From Dillenia suffruticosa (Eukaryota > Streptophyta > Magnoliopsida > Dilleniales > Dilleniaceae): DNA of 64,000 nucleotides. Made by a program: the position numbers and the translations under genes. Positions within the stretch are counted from its first letter, which is position 1. Each line of letters opens with the position of its first letter. The notes under the pieces are model-generated. The model was not told the origin of the DNA and made no database searches. It was given only the letters and a program-made list of their open reading frames with translations. The DNA is taken from NCBI GenBank assembly GCA_033439265.1, contig JAVTVX010000027.1, forward strand, positions 4,479,001 through 4,543,000, written 5' to 3'. Positions 1-11,864 of the stretch are shown here, piece by piece.

Positions 1-465
1 GATCTTCACATTTCGACGTTTTGGAGGCTTGATTGATTCTGGGTCGATGTGAATAGGCTGCATTGCCGCGATTCTGAAAATCATCTCTCTCATTGCAGCC
101 ACTGATGGGTCGTTGTTTGTCTTGTGAAGTGAGGTTGAAAGGGAAGGGTTTAAGGGAATATGTGAAGAAGTTACAGGTGGGTCTTGGAAAAAATTGGTTA
201 AGTATGCTATAGAGGAAGGAGGGTTAGGTTGTGGAGATGATATTTGGAGAATTTGGCCATGTGGGTGTTGATGAAAGTTGCAATTTGGTGATGATCCACC
301 GGAGAATTCCATGCCCGATGATAGCGAGTTTTCAGTGTATGCAGGGCCACAGAAGTCATGAAACTTTTCCATTTGCATCATTATTGTCATCATGTCCATC
401 TGATCATCTCCTCCCGATGCTTTCATCATGTCCATCAGAGAGGGAAAGAAGGAGTTGCAGGACAT
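1..465 (-). CDS. HEC: HECATE-type bHLH transcription factor, N-terminal part (cut by window edge)
   Basis: The minus strand is open from an ATG at 465..463 to base 1: 155 codons without a stop, with an in-frame TGA upstream of the ATG. The protein starts [19 protein letters not shown] and has a methionine-rich stretch ending in QMEKFHDFC, like the start of HEC1/HEC2. The last part reads [20 protein letters not shown] followed by [13 protein letters not shown], which is the highly conserved block just before the basic region in HECATE bHLH proteins. In Arabidopsis these control gynoecium and transmitting-tract development and meristem timing. The basic helix-loop-helix itself lies off the window. 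Family members are usually intronless, which fits. A start at the second in-frame Met (MDMMKAS, 432) is possible. HEC1/2-like rather than HEC3-like is an inference from the N-terminus. Confidence 0.88.
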   Translation of the reverse strand, partial: MSCNSFFPSLMDMMKASGGDDQMDMMTIMMQMEKFHDFCGPAYTENSLSSGMEFSGGSSPNCNFHQHPHGQILQISSPQPNPPSSIAYLTNFFQDPPVTSSHIPLNPSLSTSLHKTNNDPSVAAMREMIFRIAAMQPIHIDPESIKPPKRRNVKI

Positions 466-596
466 GGGAATGAAGAGTTTGAAGAGGAGTCTTCAAAGAG
501 TTTTGAACAGAGTTTGCTGTGCAAAGAGAGGAAGGTGAATAATACAGTAAGTGTTATCAGGAACAGACCATATCTCTCTACTTTAGGCTTCTTCGG

Positions 597-625
597 TAGA
601 ATATATATGCATATATATATATACG
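597..625 (-). promoter_or_regulatory. TA-rich candidate TATA region of the HECATE gene
   Basis: An alternating TA tract interrupted by GC (tatatatgcatatatatata) lies about 135 bp upstream of the HECATE ATG. It is followed upstream by a TGTG/TATG-rich stretch to about 670. The position suits a TATA box with a roughly 100-nt leader, but simple TA tracts are common in this DNA, so the call is weak. Confidence 0.3.
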
Positions 626-3341
626 GAATGCTTGTATTGTGTATGTGTGTATGTGTGTATGTGTGCATGTATAACATAGTAATGAAATATTTTATTATCT
701 TTGGTTTTATCATTCTATTCATGGGTTCTAGAGATTAAAAAAAAAAAGTTGCAACTCATTTATGATGATCCATGATCTAGACCGCCCATAAAGTGGGTCC
801 CCAGTATCTCAAAGAAGAGAAGCTTTGCGACAGTAAAAGGATAGAAAAACTTATTAATTGAACTAGCAAAAGAATGGAAGTTAAACTTTTGATCTACTGT
901 TGAAGCCTCAGCACAAAATTTCATCCTGTATAACTGTTAAACTAGGGTACTTTTCCTCAGTAGTAGCCTGTTTTCAGTTTTTCACTCTTTTAATAAAAAA
1001 ACAAAAGTTTTTAAATTTGGGAATTTTCACTTGCTCGAATTTACTTAAAACGGAAAGAGAATTTTCTATTTCTTTTCTTTTCTTTTCTTTTTTTCTAACG
1101 AGCAATGTGTTACGAGTATTGATTTACTACAAAGCTAGTATTGAATTGAAGAAAAATATATATTTGTTAGATCCATTTATTTATTTTTATTTAGGACCAT
1201 GATTACCACAGAAAGGATCTACTAAAATAATAATAATAATAATATATTTCCTTGATAAATAATAATATTATAGAACAAATAGAAAATTTCCTGAGAATTT
1301 TTTCGAAATAAAGAGTATTTTCTTTTCTAAATTTAAGTACATAAAATCAGTAAAAATAAAGGAGAACATCATTCTTATGTTACTGAATGGAAGGTGGGGG
1401 TAGATCTTCCCTTTCTGGAGAAGAGGAAAGGTTATTTTTTAATACATTAGAAAAGAGAATAAAATTTAAGAAGAGCAAAAATATTCTCATTCTTTCTTCT
1501 TCTCCAACTTTGAAACAATCTGGAAAACTATGCTCTCTTTATCTTCCCCTTTCCTTTTCCCACTTGTCTCCCACACTCAAACTATTCATTCCAAAAAATA
1601 CCAAATTCTCTTTAGTTTTTGTCTCCTTGGATTGCTTTTGTAAACAAACAAAATTCAAAAATAAATAAATAAAAATAAAAAGAGAAAAATTTCCAAAGGC
1701 AAAAATAGCATCAATTCACCAAACGGGCCCACCAAGTGGAGGGTCAAGATTATAAAGAAGAGGGAAGGGTTAAATGAAGATTCATGAACCCTTATCTTGC
1801 AAAGTTAAAAAGATCTTCGTTAGGGTTGGAAGATCTGAAAAATCTTTGGCTTTGCATTAAAAATTTTACTTGCTTTTGAACAAGAAACCCCGCATTCACA
1901 TGACATGTGTCAGAAGCACAATCCCTCTAATTTCTCTAGTCCCACCAGCAACACCTTTTAATTGAGAAGATCATATCTGGGGCATACAAAACCCATACCA
2001 CCATGGGTACCAGTATTAGAATTCGAATTATTAAAAATATTTTTTCAAAATTTAATGCATGCTTTGTTTTGAAAAAATGCTCCTTCGTTTGAAAATGTGA
2101 AATTAACCCATGTTTCAATTGCAGGAAAATGTGGTAGAAACAGCTAGGGTTTTTTTTTTTTGTTTCGTTTTTTCAGTGATGTTAACAAAAGTACCTAAGG
2201 ATATAGCTACTGGGAATTCCTCTGAGAAATAAGATAGAAAAGTTACCATAAGATCCATTGTTGTCCCTAGAAGCTACTAGACCATCTTTCTTGCTTTTCT
2301 GAGCTTTACCCATATCTAAAAATATCACATTTTATGTTACTTTACTGAAATTCATTTCTCAAGACAAAAAGATAATATAAGAAATATGAAATAAATGATT
2401 ATCCAATCACAAAAATTAAAATTTTTCTATTGAATTATTATTTCAAAAATTTTTGGATTTGAAACAACACATTCTCTGTAAATTCTTAATGGCAAATGCT
2501 ACATTTTATGTTATTTTGAGAAGTTGCACTTCTCAAAGGTCTCTAGTTATGTCTTGGAATCTGTCATTGCTAGAAGGCATGATGTGGAGGTTTATCATAT
2601 ATGATTCTGATCACACTCCTCAAAGGTCAAAAGGCCAATTTATTTATCAAATAATCCAAATTTAGTGGCTCCTAGGCTGCTTTGATATATAATGTCACAA
2701 ACATTAGGGTTTTTATGAAGCAAACAAGCTTTCGTATTAGGTAAATAATGAACAAGAGAAGAACAAAGCTATGCTTCCTATACACCCATCAATTTTGGGT
2801 CATTTGAAAATGTTAGGGTTAGACTAATTGAGGTGATGTGCAATTTTCAATTAAAAAAAATAGAGAATTTGATTTTTACTTATAAATCTCTGACATTTAT
2901 TCAGAAATTAATTTTATTTTAATTATAAATAAAATAAAATAATATAAAAGCAATGGGGGAAAATTTTTAAATTGAAATTTTTTGTTTAATCCTATTTCTA
3001 TACTAATCCAGAAATAAGATTATTAACAAAAATTTAAAAAAAAAAAAGGCAAAAATAAATTGTTAAAAGGTGGTCCAAAACCATGAATAATGACATATGG
3101 TAAAAAACAGAGAGGATGCAGAGAAATTTATAATTTTTTTTTCCTTATCAATCACCGCAGAAAGAGAAATATATCATTCTTCCCGCCTTCCACTGCAAAT
3201 GTTGCTGTTGAACCCCCATCATCCTCCAATGAAATGCTCACTGCGCCAAGGCACACTAGCCAAGGGTGGATCAGAAACAAGCTCAATCTCATGATGCTGG
3301 CTGGCTTTGGCCCCACACACACATTAACTGCCCCTTTTGTT

Positions 3342-3343
<2 letters not shown>

Positions 3344-3401
<58 letters not shown>
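3344..3401. repeat. Compound (TG)n(AG)n microsatellite
   Basis: An uninterrupted run of about 16 TG units passes directly into about 12 AG units. It is intergenic. Confidence 0.97.
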
Positions 3402-6400
3402 ACTGTTGTGTTAATTTACCTTCGCAATAATTTGGTAAAAGGAGACGTAACATCTAACTTGTCAGCTCCCATATCCTAGTAACTACTTACTATCACTTGG
3501 CATGAGAATGTTCTGGAATTCAACTTGGTAAAGCAATTTTTGCAGAACTAAAGCTTTCCTTTGTTGGCTTTGGGATTCATGATGCCACTGCAATCTCCGT
3601 CGAACTATGCATCAAAAGTATGAATTTATCAATGCATGTGAATGTGTAGGTAAGTATTCATTTGTCCACCTACTTATCTGCACTAGGTAAATCTTTCGAA
3701 TGTTTATAACTTTATATGACAAGAATAATATGTCATACGTACATTCTTTTAACTAATAAATCTCCAATTCCAGAAGCTGGTGAGAACTGATAGATGTAAG
3801 AAATTTCATACTTTTGATTATTAGCTTTTCTTATTTTATTTTATTAAATTCAAAATGACAGAGATGTATTCCTTTTAAATTTATGATATATATAAATATC
3901 AGTTAAACATCATACTTTGTAAAACAACGAACATACATAATTTGATACAGTAGAAACTGGTTCTAAAACCGGTATATATTGCCTAAAATATCTCTACCCG
4001 AGACTATGTATCACTATGCCCTCGGAAGGTGGTCACAACCCTCCTTGTATTTATACACAAAAGGTCCACCCCCTTTATCCTAGAAGACTTTCAAGACCTT
4101 AATATTTAGATGTAATTTACTTACCTCAATTAGCCAAAAACAACGTCGAAAGTAGAAGAGGAATTCTCTAGCTTCAATTTTCATATAAGAAGAAATGAGA
4201 AAGGACATACCCTATAACTTGCAATCATGTCTCCATTTGCATGAAAGCAACATGAGCTTCGAATCATTTGCATCCTGTAAAGTGGTCCATCTTCTTCAAG
4301 ACATAGCATGCATGTGTTTAAACTTTCTTTTTTCGACTTTTTTTGTGCACTAGAATGATTGCTTAAGTCCTTGCGCAGGCAAATTTTGTTGACATACTTC
4401 ACTGTCTGACAGAATGGGTAATATCTGTCACCAATGAGTCACAAAATTTTTCAACCCCTACCTTCCTTCCCTAGTCCTTCTTTAAGGCTTAAATTGTCTT
4501 CCTATCAATTTGAGTAGATGGGGTGGAGTGGTTTTCCAGCTTAAACATTTTTTAATTTTGTAAGAGGAAGAGTGCAAGTAGCTAGGAGAGAGACTGGACC
4601 ACTTGGATGTAAAGTAAGCGCCTGCATTGTGCAGTGATTGGCAGCAGCCAATCGCCGTTTCCTTTCCAATGTGAATGCTAATAAAAAATGGAAGAGAACA
4701 CGAAATGTGTATAGACAAATGGGAAAGTAATTAAAATTTGTTGAACAAGAGGCTATCTTTACTGAATTCCCCATATTCTTGTAATAGAAAGAGACAAAGC
4801 ATGAGAGGTACAAAGTTCTCTTCGATTGCACATCATTTGTGTGCCTACAAATATTTAATCTAAAGGAATGATAATACGAAGTCCATTTAAAATTTGGACC
4901 ATTTCTTAATTTGTGGGTGTCATCCTTGCATACACAATCGTTATTAATTTTCTTGGTATCGTTTCAATTTTCTCGGATATCCCTCCAAGAACTTGTTTGT
5001 GGCACATAGTTCCATGTAAAACATGGGGACACTAAAGTTGCTCCTATCAAATAACAGTCAAAAAACTGAAGCATTATAAGAATATGCTTATGTGGTAGGA
5101 TTAAACACAACCCTTATCATCCCATTGTAGAAGTGATTTTCAAGAAATTCATACTTGCTAAAACAAGTATACGCATCCAAAAATCAGAAACAAAGTGATA
5201 GGTTTCACTTGATTCATTAAACTAAAATAAGTAAAAATAAAAAATAAGACACCTAGTTTGCTTTTCACGACTTGAGCATGTTTCTAAGAAAAAAAGAAGT
5301 GCTCGTACCAGCTGAAAATCTAAATGGCTTTTAATTTTCAGGCCAAAGAATTCCCTCTTCCAGGGGCAGAACCAAAGGGCAGAATTGTGCCCGGAAAAGC
5401 CTTGCTCGACTATTTAGGCCGAAGCCTTGGTCTAAATATACCTTTAGTAGAAGCCCTTGTTTATTAACGAAGTCCACTCTAATTTTGAATTGATTGTCAA
5501 AAATGGTCCTATTCTTGGAGGAGGTGAAAGCAGGAGGTAGAGCAGCAAGGCTGAGAGTGGCAGTGGATTTGGACCAACTAGGCTATACCCAATCTTAAAC
5601 TTGGGCGTACGAGAGAGAGAGACAGTTGGTCAAGGGGCTTGGGCCAGTTATACTCCCCCAAAACTAGGTTTCCCGTTAATAGGGCTTGCAGGCCTGTGCG
5701 CAATTTATGCATTCTGGATTTGGTGATTAAACCCTAAATTTCCATAAGTTTTTTGCACCCAATGCATTCAAAAATATAGGAGGACTGTTTAGGATCGTCG
5801 TTTTTTTCTATACATTACAACCCAATGATATTTGGGATTTCTTTTTTAAACATGGACATTCCCAGAGGAAATAATATACAAGGTTAAGAATGGACCTTCG
5901 CCTTCATATACATAAAGACAAAGAGGCTTGAAACTTGGAGAAGATTTCACCGTTGTTGTTGATTTGGATATTGATATTTTTTAAATAAAATTTAATATTT
6001 GATAAAAATTTTAAATTTTATATATGACAAAATATAGATTACTTGAGAGAGTTGAGAGAGTTTTGCCGGAATGCTATAATCATAACCCTTTTCTTCCGGG
6101 TGTCTCCTGTAAGCAATGGTGTGTCTGAAATTGAAATGCCAACAATTCTGAATCTATTAAGGGGTTTGGTGACCGTATATTTACAATCAGTAGGGCGTTG
6201 ATACCTATGTGGTTGTAGAATTGGATTCTTATCCAAAGATCATTATTTTTCTATCCATGAAATAACAAAATGATTTGTAGATTAAATGTTTGTCGCTTTG
6301 GGAATTACATTTTTTGTTTTTTTTTTTTATTATTTTTGTCTATTTGATATTTGTTATTTATTTATTATTATTGTGTTTATGTTTTTATTTATTTTATATT

Positions 6401-7201
6401 TTATATTTTTTTATTTTTAAAATCAATAAGCTATAGTTCAATTCCCATTATTCCCTCTCAATATCCTAAATTTGAATTTTTGGCACAGAAAATACCCAAA
6501 AAAAGGAAAAGACGATAAAGGGTCCAAAATTGTGGATAATTAAATGTTTGAGAATTGCAGTCTTGAAGTTTAAAGCTCAACGGATCATTTTATTTTTGAA
6601 CTTTTTGTTAACATCATGAAAACAGCTTCTTTTTTAGAAACAACCATAAATCATATGGAAATCTTTTTCGGTATGTGGCTGTCTGAATGAGGAGCACAAG
6701 CATCAAACTCAAATTTTAGAAAAAGAAAAAAGAAAAAAGATAGTCCACGTTAAACTCATAAAATCAAAAATAGCATAGAATGATCCCAAAATTATGATTT
6801 TTTATCTTTATCTACACTAAAATGTTTTCGATTAATCTACATTTATTTTAATTTAAATTTGTAATATATTTTAATTAAATAAAATTGTACTAATAATTTT
6901 TTATATCGATTAATTTGCCCGTGACAATTAAAATTGGATTTGGAATTAAAGATTTTGAAAATAAATTTAAAAAAATTATATTTGCATTTGATTTACAAAA
7001 ACTTCATAATTTAGAGATTTTATCTTTGAATTTTATTTTTATTCTATTAATTTAAATAAATCATATAAAATTTAATCTGATTTTTAATTTTAATTCAAGT
7101 TCTCTGTTCGTTTATAGGTTATTCTCTATTCTTGAAATGGGTAAGTGGGATGATTGAGAGTTGGTGTATTATGCGAATTGGACGACACATGTTTCTAAAG
7201 A

Positions 7202-7210
<9 letters not shown>

Positions 7211-7232
<22 letters not shown>

Positions 7233-7235
7233 TAT
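7211..7235. repeat. (TA)n microsatellite
   Basis: About 12 TA units preceded by a poly(A) run. It is intergenic, between the HECATE and RALF34 genes. Confidence 0.95.
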
Positions 7236-7691
7236 CGTAGAAATGTGAAATTTTGAATACAGCATCATGATTATCCTTTAAATTTTCAATATCATTATGT
7301 AAAAAGAATAAATATTTTTTAGTATTTAAAATGATAAATAGAATAAATATAACATATAAAAAATTGATATTTAGTTAACAAAATAATTTAAATTCAAACA
7401 CTGTAGAAGGAGATGGGGGGGGGGGAAGATAATATTTTTTTTAATTTAACTCTTATATATTTTTAAAATTTTTATTTTTTTTCAATTCTGTCCTGTCTTC
7501 GCTCTCTCTCATCTCTTTCATCCATGGGGTATTCCAAATGAAACACATGGTTCAGGTTCAGGGCTGAGGCGCAATTATTAAAGCCAACCGATCAATACCG
7601 CCGAACCGCCAGAGCGGCGGACTCCACGGTCTGCCGACAGGGCCCACATTTCAAGACTACGTGCTTTACTCTGACAATCGTTCCCACGCGC

Positions 7692-7707
7692 TGGCCTGGC
7701 CAGGCCA
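7692..7707. promoter_or_regulatory. 16-bp perfect GC palindrome upstream of RALF34
   Basis: TGGCCTGGCCAGGCCA equals its own reverse complement. It lies about 280 bp upstream of the RALF34 ATG inside a GC-rich island (about 7570..7860) that contrasts with the AT-rich flanks. The function is unknown; it could be a dimeric factor site or chance. Confidence 0.3.
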
Positions 7708-7983
7708 CGCCCCCACCACAACACCCTGCACAATGCCCATGAGCGAGTGCCGGAGAGAAACGACAGTACACAGTACACACAAGCACGGTAATTCAGTTTT
7801 GTCATTGATGACAGAGCCAATCACAGCTGTAACCCCCCATCACCTAGACAGTCGCATGTGACAACTTTCTTCCTGTCACTCGCTCTCGCTCTCCTCTTAT
7901 TACTTACCGACCAAGCTGAAGACGAACAAGAGAGAGAAAACCCAGATCCCGCAAACCCTTGAAATCTCTCTCTCTCTCTAACA

Positions 7984-8376
7984 ATGTGGTCTCAATTTCT
8001 CCCAAAACTCCTTATTCTCTTTACTCTGTTCATCTCCATTGCTTCCATTCAAGCTCAAGCAGATGAAACGAGCTTTCCCTTTATATCAGACGCACTCGAA
8101 TGGCCAATCACTACCGGTTCTCTCTCTCTCCTCACCGACGACGACGTTGTTGAGAACATAGAATTCGATGACTCCGACGAAATAGCAGACCCTCGTAGAT
8201 CTCTGTTTTGGCATGCGACGCGGTACTACATTTCTTACGGTGCACTCTCAGCGAATCGCATTCCATGCCCTCCACGCTCCGGAAGATCTTATTACACTAA
8301 CAACTGTTACAAAGCTAGAGGCCCTGCTCATCCTTACACTCGTGGATGCTCAAGAATCACTCTTTGCAGACGATGA
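7984..8376 (+). CDS. RALF34: RALF34-type rapid alkalinization factor precursor
   Basis: This 130-residue precursor encodes a secreted peptide hormone. Residues 1-25 form a hydrophobic signal peptide. An acidic propeptide follows (DDD and DDSDE clusters, about 50-69). A dibasic RRSL site at 71-74 matches the subtilase S1P cleavage motif seen in RALF precursors. The mature region carries the YISY motif (82-85), needed for receptor binding in the family, and four cysteines (95, 108, 122, 128) in RALF spacing. The end HPYTRGCSRITLCRR and the CPPRSGRSYY segment are hallmarks of RALF34, which in Arabidopsis signals through THESEUS1-type CrRLK1L receptors in cell-wall and lateral-root control. It is intronless, as usual. 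A CT-rich leader (7965..7979) precedes the ATG. The chosen start is the one that gives the signal peptide. Confidence 0.95.
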   Translation: MWSQFLPKLLILFTLFISIASIQAQADETSFPFISDALEWPITTGSLSLLTDDDVVENIEFDDSDEIADPRRSLFWHATRYYISYGALSANRIPCPPRSGRSYYTNNCYKARGPAHPYTRGCSRITLCRR

Positions 8377-10084
8377 AATGATGGGTCAGATCTTATTTTC
8401 TCTCTCTAAAATTTGTTGGGTTTTTCCTAAAAAATATTTGTTTTGTCCAAAGTATATAGATATGTATGATGTTGTCTACGAGTTTTTGTGGGTTGGGTGT
8501 GTGTTATTGATAAATATGCCTGATGGCTGTCTAGAGATTTTAGGGGATCTGTTTTCAGATTTTTCGATGCTACCATTTATGCGATGGTTTCAAACTGAGA
8601 TTTATTGTCTATTGTTTGTATCTATGTGTCTAAATTCTATATGGCACTGAGTTGTTTTTCTAAAAGAAAAAAAATTAAGGTTGTTCATGTGTGGTATGAC
8701 TATGACTTGGGGTTTGGGACATTTGATTGGAGATTTAGGTACCCCTTTTTGCCTTGATGGAAAATGATTGAATGTATGTGATCAAAGCAGGGAAAAAATG
8801 ATGTTATTGAATGGTAGTTCAATTCAATTAAAATTCTAAAAATTTAACATTGGCAACCGAATTATCAAGGATGTTTCAGTTTGTGATTAGCAGGTTTTAG
8901 CATCTGGAAAAAGCTCTATTTGTCATTGTCATGAATTAAATTAGGTCTTTAAAGGGGTATGACATTTTAATCGTAAAAAATAAGGTACCTATAAAGGTTG
9001 ATATTTCATTTGTTAGGGAAAATTTTCGAATATGTGACAACTAAAGTTTCCCTTTTTGGTGGAATTAAAATTAAAATTCAATTGAGCTGATCAGCAAACC
9101 AGAAATCAAGATCAAATTGTTTATGCGGAAAACCTCAAGTGTGAGGACAAATCCGTGGAACAAGTCATTTCTCACTTGCTCTAGCAACCTAGGAAATAGT
9201 TTATTCATCAGAGCTTCAAGATACAAAACTTGATACCAAGATACTGAAAAGCATCACTCAATAACGAGGAGCGGATAATAATACAGAGTTTACCAAATTA
9301 AATTGGTTGGAATTGAGGAAACGATCAAATTTTCTCAATGACTCTCCAGAGTCCCAGTCAAAGCCAATGAAGCATACTAGGAGAGGACACACAACAGGTT
9401 CTACAATCTCATCCCATGGGTTTTCTGGCAATTGGATTTTTATTTTTATTTACCTGTAATCATTTTATCTTTTCAACAAGGTTTTGTCTGTTTAATTATT
9501 TTTCTAAGACTAACAAAATTTTAGAAAAAGTCCAAACCAACAATTACAATGCACTACCAAAATTGCCAATCACTGAGCCCAAGATGGATCTATTGTTAGG
9601 CCCCATGAACTAGAAGGGGGTAAACCCATTTCATTGGGCCGAAGGACTGGTCCAAGTAAGTGAGGCGTTTGGAATTATTGTGCAGTGCACCACGGATCAT
9701 TGCCCCGCCTATATTAATGTCATTGTTGGGTTTGTCCATCCTAGTTGGCGGGCCCAACATGATTCGCGTGTGTTAGATTGTGCTAGAAATTATAATTTCA
9801 TGGGTTTTGTAATGTATGGTGCAAAAAATTGGTGACTTAACTTGGGTATCAAACTTTACCTATGCGGGAATTGCTCTATCAAGATTATGGTGTAATTCAT
9901 GAAGTCGTCTATGTGGTAACTTGACAAGGTGCCGCATTGGTCCTTGTAGGTTCTACAATCCAATACGGACCCCCGTTTTATGTAGAACCTATCCTTTGAT
10001 TGGATTTAACATTGATGCTCTTTTCTGTTAATTGGAAGAAACAAAGAGAGGCAGAGAGGTGGCAGTTTTGCTCAAGTCAAGCCC

Positions 10085-10268
10085 TTTTTTTTATGGTTTT
10101 ACCGGCGTTATTTAAGTTTTATCAGATTAATGCGGTTCGAGTATTATACGGCTCATTTTGGGGATTAAGTCTCTCATCTTTTTTCTGTCATTTCTAGATC
10201 TCGAGCTCGAACTCGAGATCTCTTATTAAGGGATATAGCGTCTGATCATTCAACCCAAAAAAGTTTTA
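10085..10268 (-). mobile_element. tRNA-derived SINE, family 1, inverted copy
   Basis: On the minus strand the element begins with a tRNA-like head (GGTTGAATGATCAGACGC, then a B-box-like GAGTTCGAGCTC). It continues through a body containing CGAACCGCATTAATCTGAT and ends in an A-run (a T-run at 10085..10092 on the plus strand). A 13-bp target-site duplication flanks it: TCAAGTCAAGCCC at 10072..10084 and TCAAGTCATGCCC at 10269..10281, one mismatch. The B-box region forms a perfect inverted repeat (10196..10205 with 10212..10221). Pol III transcription and LINE-dependent retroposition are family knowledge, not seen here. Confidence 0.82.
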
Positions 10269-10475
10269 TCAAGTCATGCCCCTTAAGTGAACCATCAAAT
10301 CGTCCCGATCATGACACCATAAGGCACCCCCTAAGTGATTCTAACACATTTTCTTCGTAGGTTGGCACAATCAAAGAAATAGAAGGAAGGGAAAGAGATC
10401 TTAGAAACTTTCCGAAAGATAGTGATCAACATTCCACTCTTAGAAGCAATAAGACAGAATGTCAAGATATACCAA

Positions 10476-10673
10476 ATTCCTTTGAATTAAGTGGTTTGAC
10501 ACTCTACCCCTTTAACTAGAAGTTTCGAGTTCGAGCTATGGGAATGCTAAAAAAGGATTTAAGAGAGCCAACCTCTAAAATACGTTTCATAATATTCGAA
10601 CCGAATTAATCAGATAAAGTCCGGACAATGATAGTGAAAACACAAAAAATAATAATAAAAAAACGAGAGAGAG
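10476..10673 (+). mobile_element. tRNA-derived SINE, family 1
   Basis: Its head carries TTAAGTGGTTTGACACTCTA and a B-box-like GAGTTCGAGC. The body has AGAGCCAACCTCT and CGAACCGAATTAATCAGAT, and the tail is A-rich. Identical 11-bp target duplications AGATATACCAA lie at 10465..10475 and 10674..10684. It lies 207 bp downstream of an inverted copy of the same family. Confidence 0.85.
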
Positions 10674-11833
10674 AGATATACCAAGTTTCTTAACGGTCCA
10701 GGTTTTGTTTGGCAACCCAATTCAAAATCCAATTAACCTTTTGTAGTTTAAAAAGGCCCAGTCTGGATGGGGGGGTACTTACGGGCCCTGCCAGGCCCGT
10801 CCAAAAATTCTTTTTTTTTTTTTTTTTAACATGGGTTGCAAAAACTGTAAAAATACACGTGCATACTAGATCTCGACTTTGGAAAAAACGGTTGAATAAA
10901 AATTTTTTATCATTCGAATGTTTTTACATAGACCCATCCCAAAATTCGAATACAGCATTGGTTGTTCAATTTTGATAGAACCGGCCCCATATATGAATAC
11001 CATATGAATTTGGTCACTTTGTTTCCCATTCACTCCTGAGTCCCACTTTTACAGAGAGAGAGAGAGAGAGGGAGAGAGAGAGAGAATCATGCTAGATATT
11101 TGGTTATACAATTTTGATAGAAAGTCGGGACATAGCTAGTTGTGAAATCAAGGGCAATATCGTTACGAATCAATATAATATTATAAAAATAACTTTTTTA
11201 ATCTCGTTAATATTAACTAAATTAGAATTAACAAATTAATATTTATTGAATTTCATGGATGGCCAAAAGATTTGATGAAACATGCCACAATTCTTATGAC
11301 TTCTTTTTATTATGCTTAAATTTGGGTGTGAAGTGTTTTGAGGAATACTTTTAATAGATTACAAAATTTCCTTGTTCAAAATATATCATGAATTTATAGT
11401 TACAATTCTAAGAGACGAAGAATACCCCTCTGCCCACCCCACCCTACGCCAAAGATTTAAACCAGAGGAAGATCATACTTACAATTACATAGATACAATG
11501 GTCTTCCTTTTAATCTCACAAAACGCATAACAATTAAAATTCCATTGTCTAGAAATATTTGAATAGGTAGAAGTCCATCAATCCACAACTTTTCAAATGG
11601 GCTAAGAAAATGAATGCCTAGGTGCCATTCTTTTCACGGGGAAGTCTCCTCAACTGAAGTCAATAATGGTTCGAATAGTAGCTCTCGAGGCACGCCTTGA
11701 AGAGTACACTTTTGGATAAGGTTTTCATATGCTGGGACGGCACCCTTGACTCCATATATTATATTAATCATGAAGAATATAGAATACTTTGGGTTTTATC
11801 AAAAGTCAACCAAAAAATAACAATATATAAGTC

Positions 11834-11864
<31 letters not shown>

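Larger units (their letters stand above)
740..7560. other. Intergenic DNA between HECATE and RALF34 genes
   Basis: AT-rich DNA with no recognisable gene. It holds a compound (TG)n(AG)n microsatellite at 3344..3401, a TA tract at 7211..7235, a G-run at 7416..7425 and many short A/T runs. Open frames here are below about 100 codons, low-complexity, and show no family resemblance. Confidence 0.6.

Noticed and set aside
435..722. Minus-strand open frame overlapping the HECATE upstream region
   Set aside because: Its translation is low-complexity, includes the TGTG/TATG tract and overlaps the HECATE start in another frame.
358..738. 126-codon plus-strand frame across the HECATE 5' region
   Set aside because: It is antisense to the HECATE coding sequence and runs through a TG-rich tract; it has no family resemblance.
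8213..8650. 145-codon frame overlapping the end of RALF34
   Set aside because: It is a shifted frame of the RALF34 coding sequence and its 3' untranslated region.
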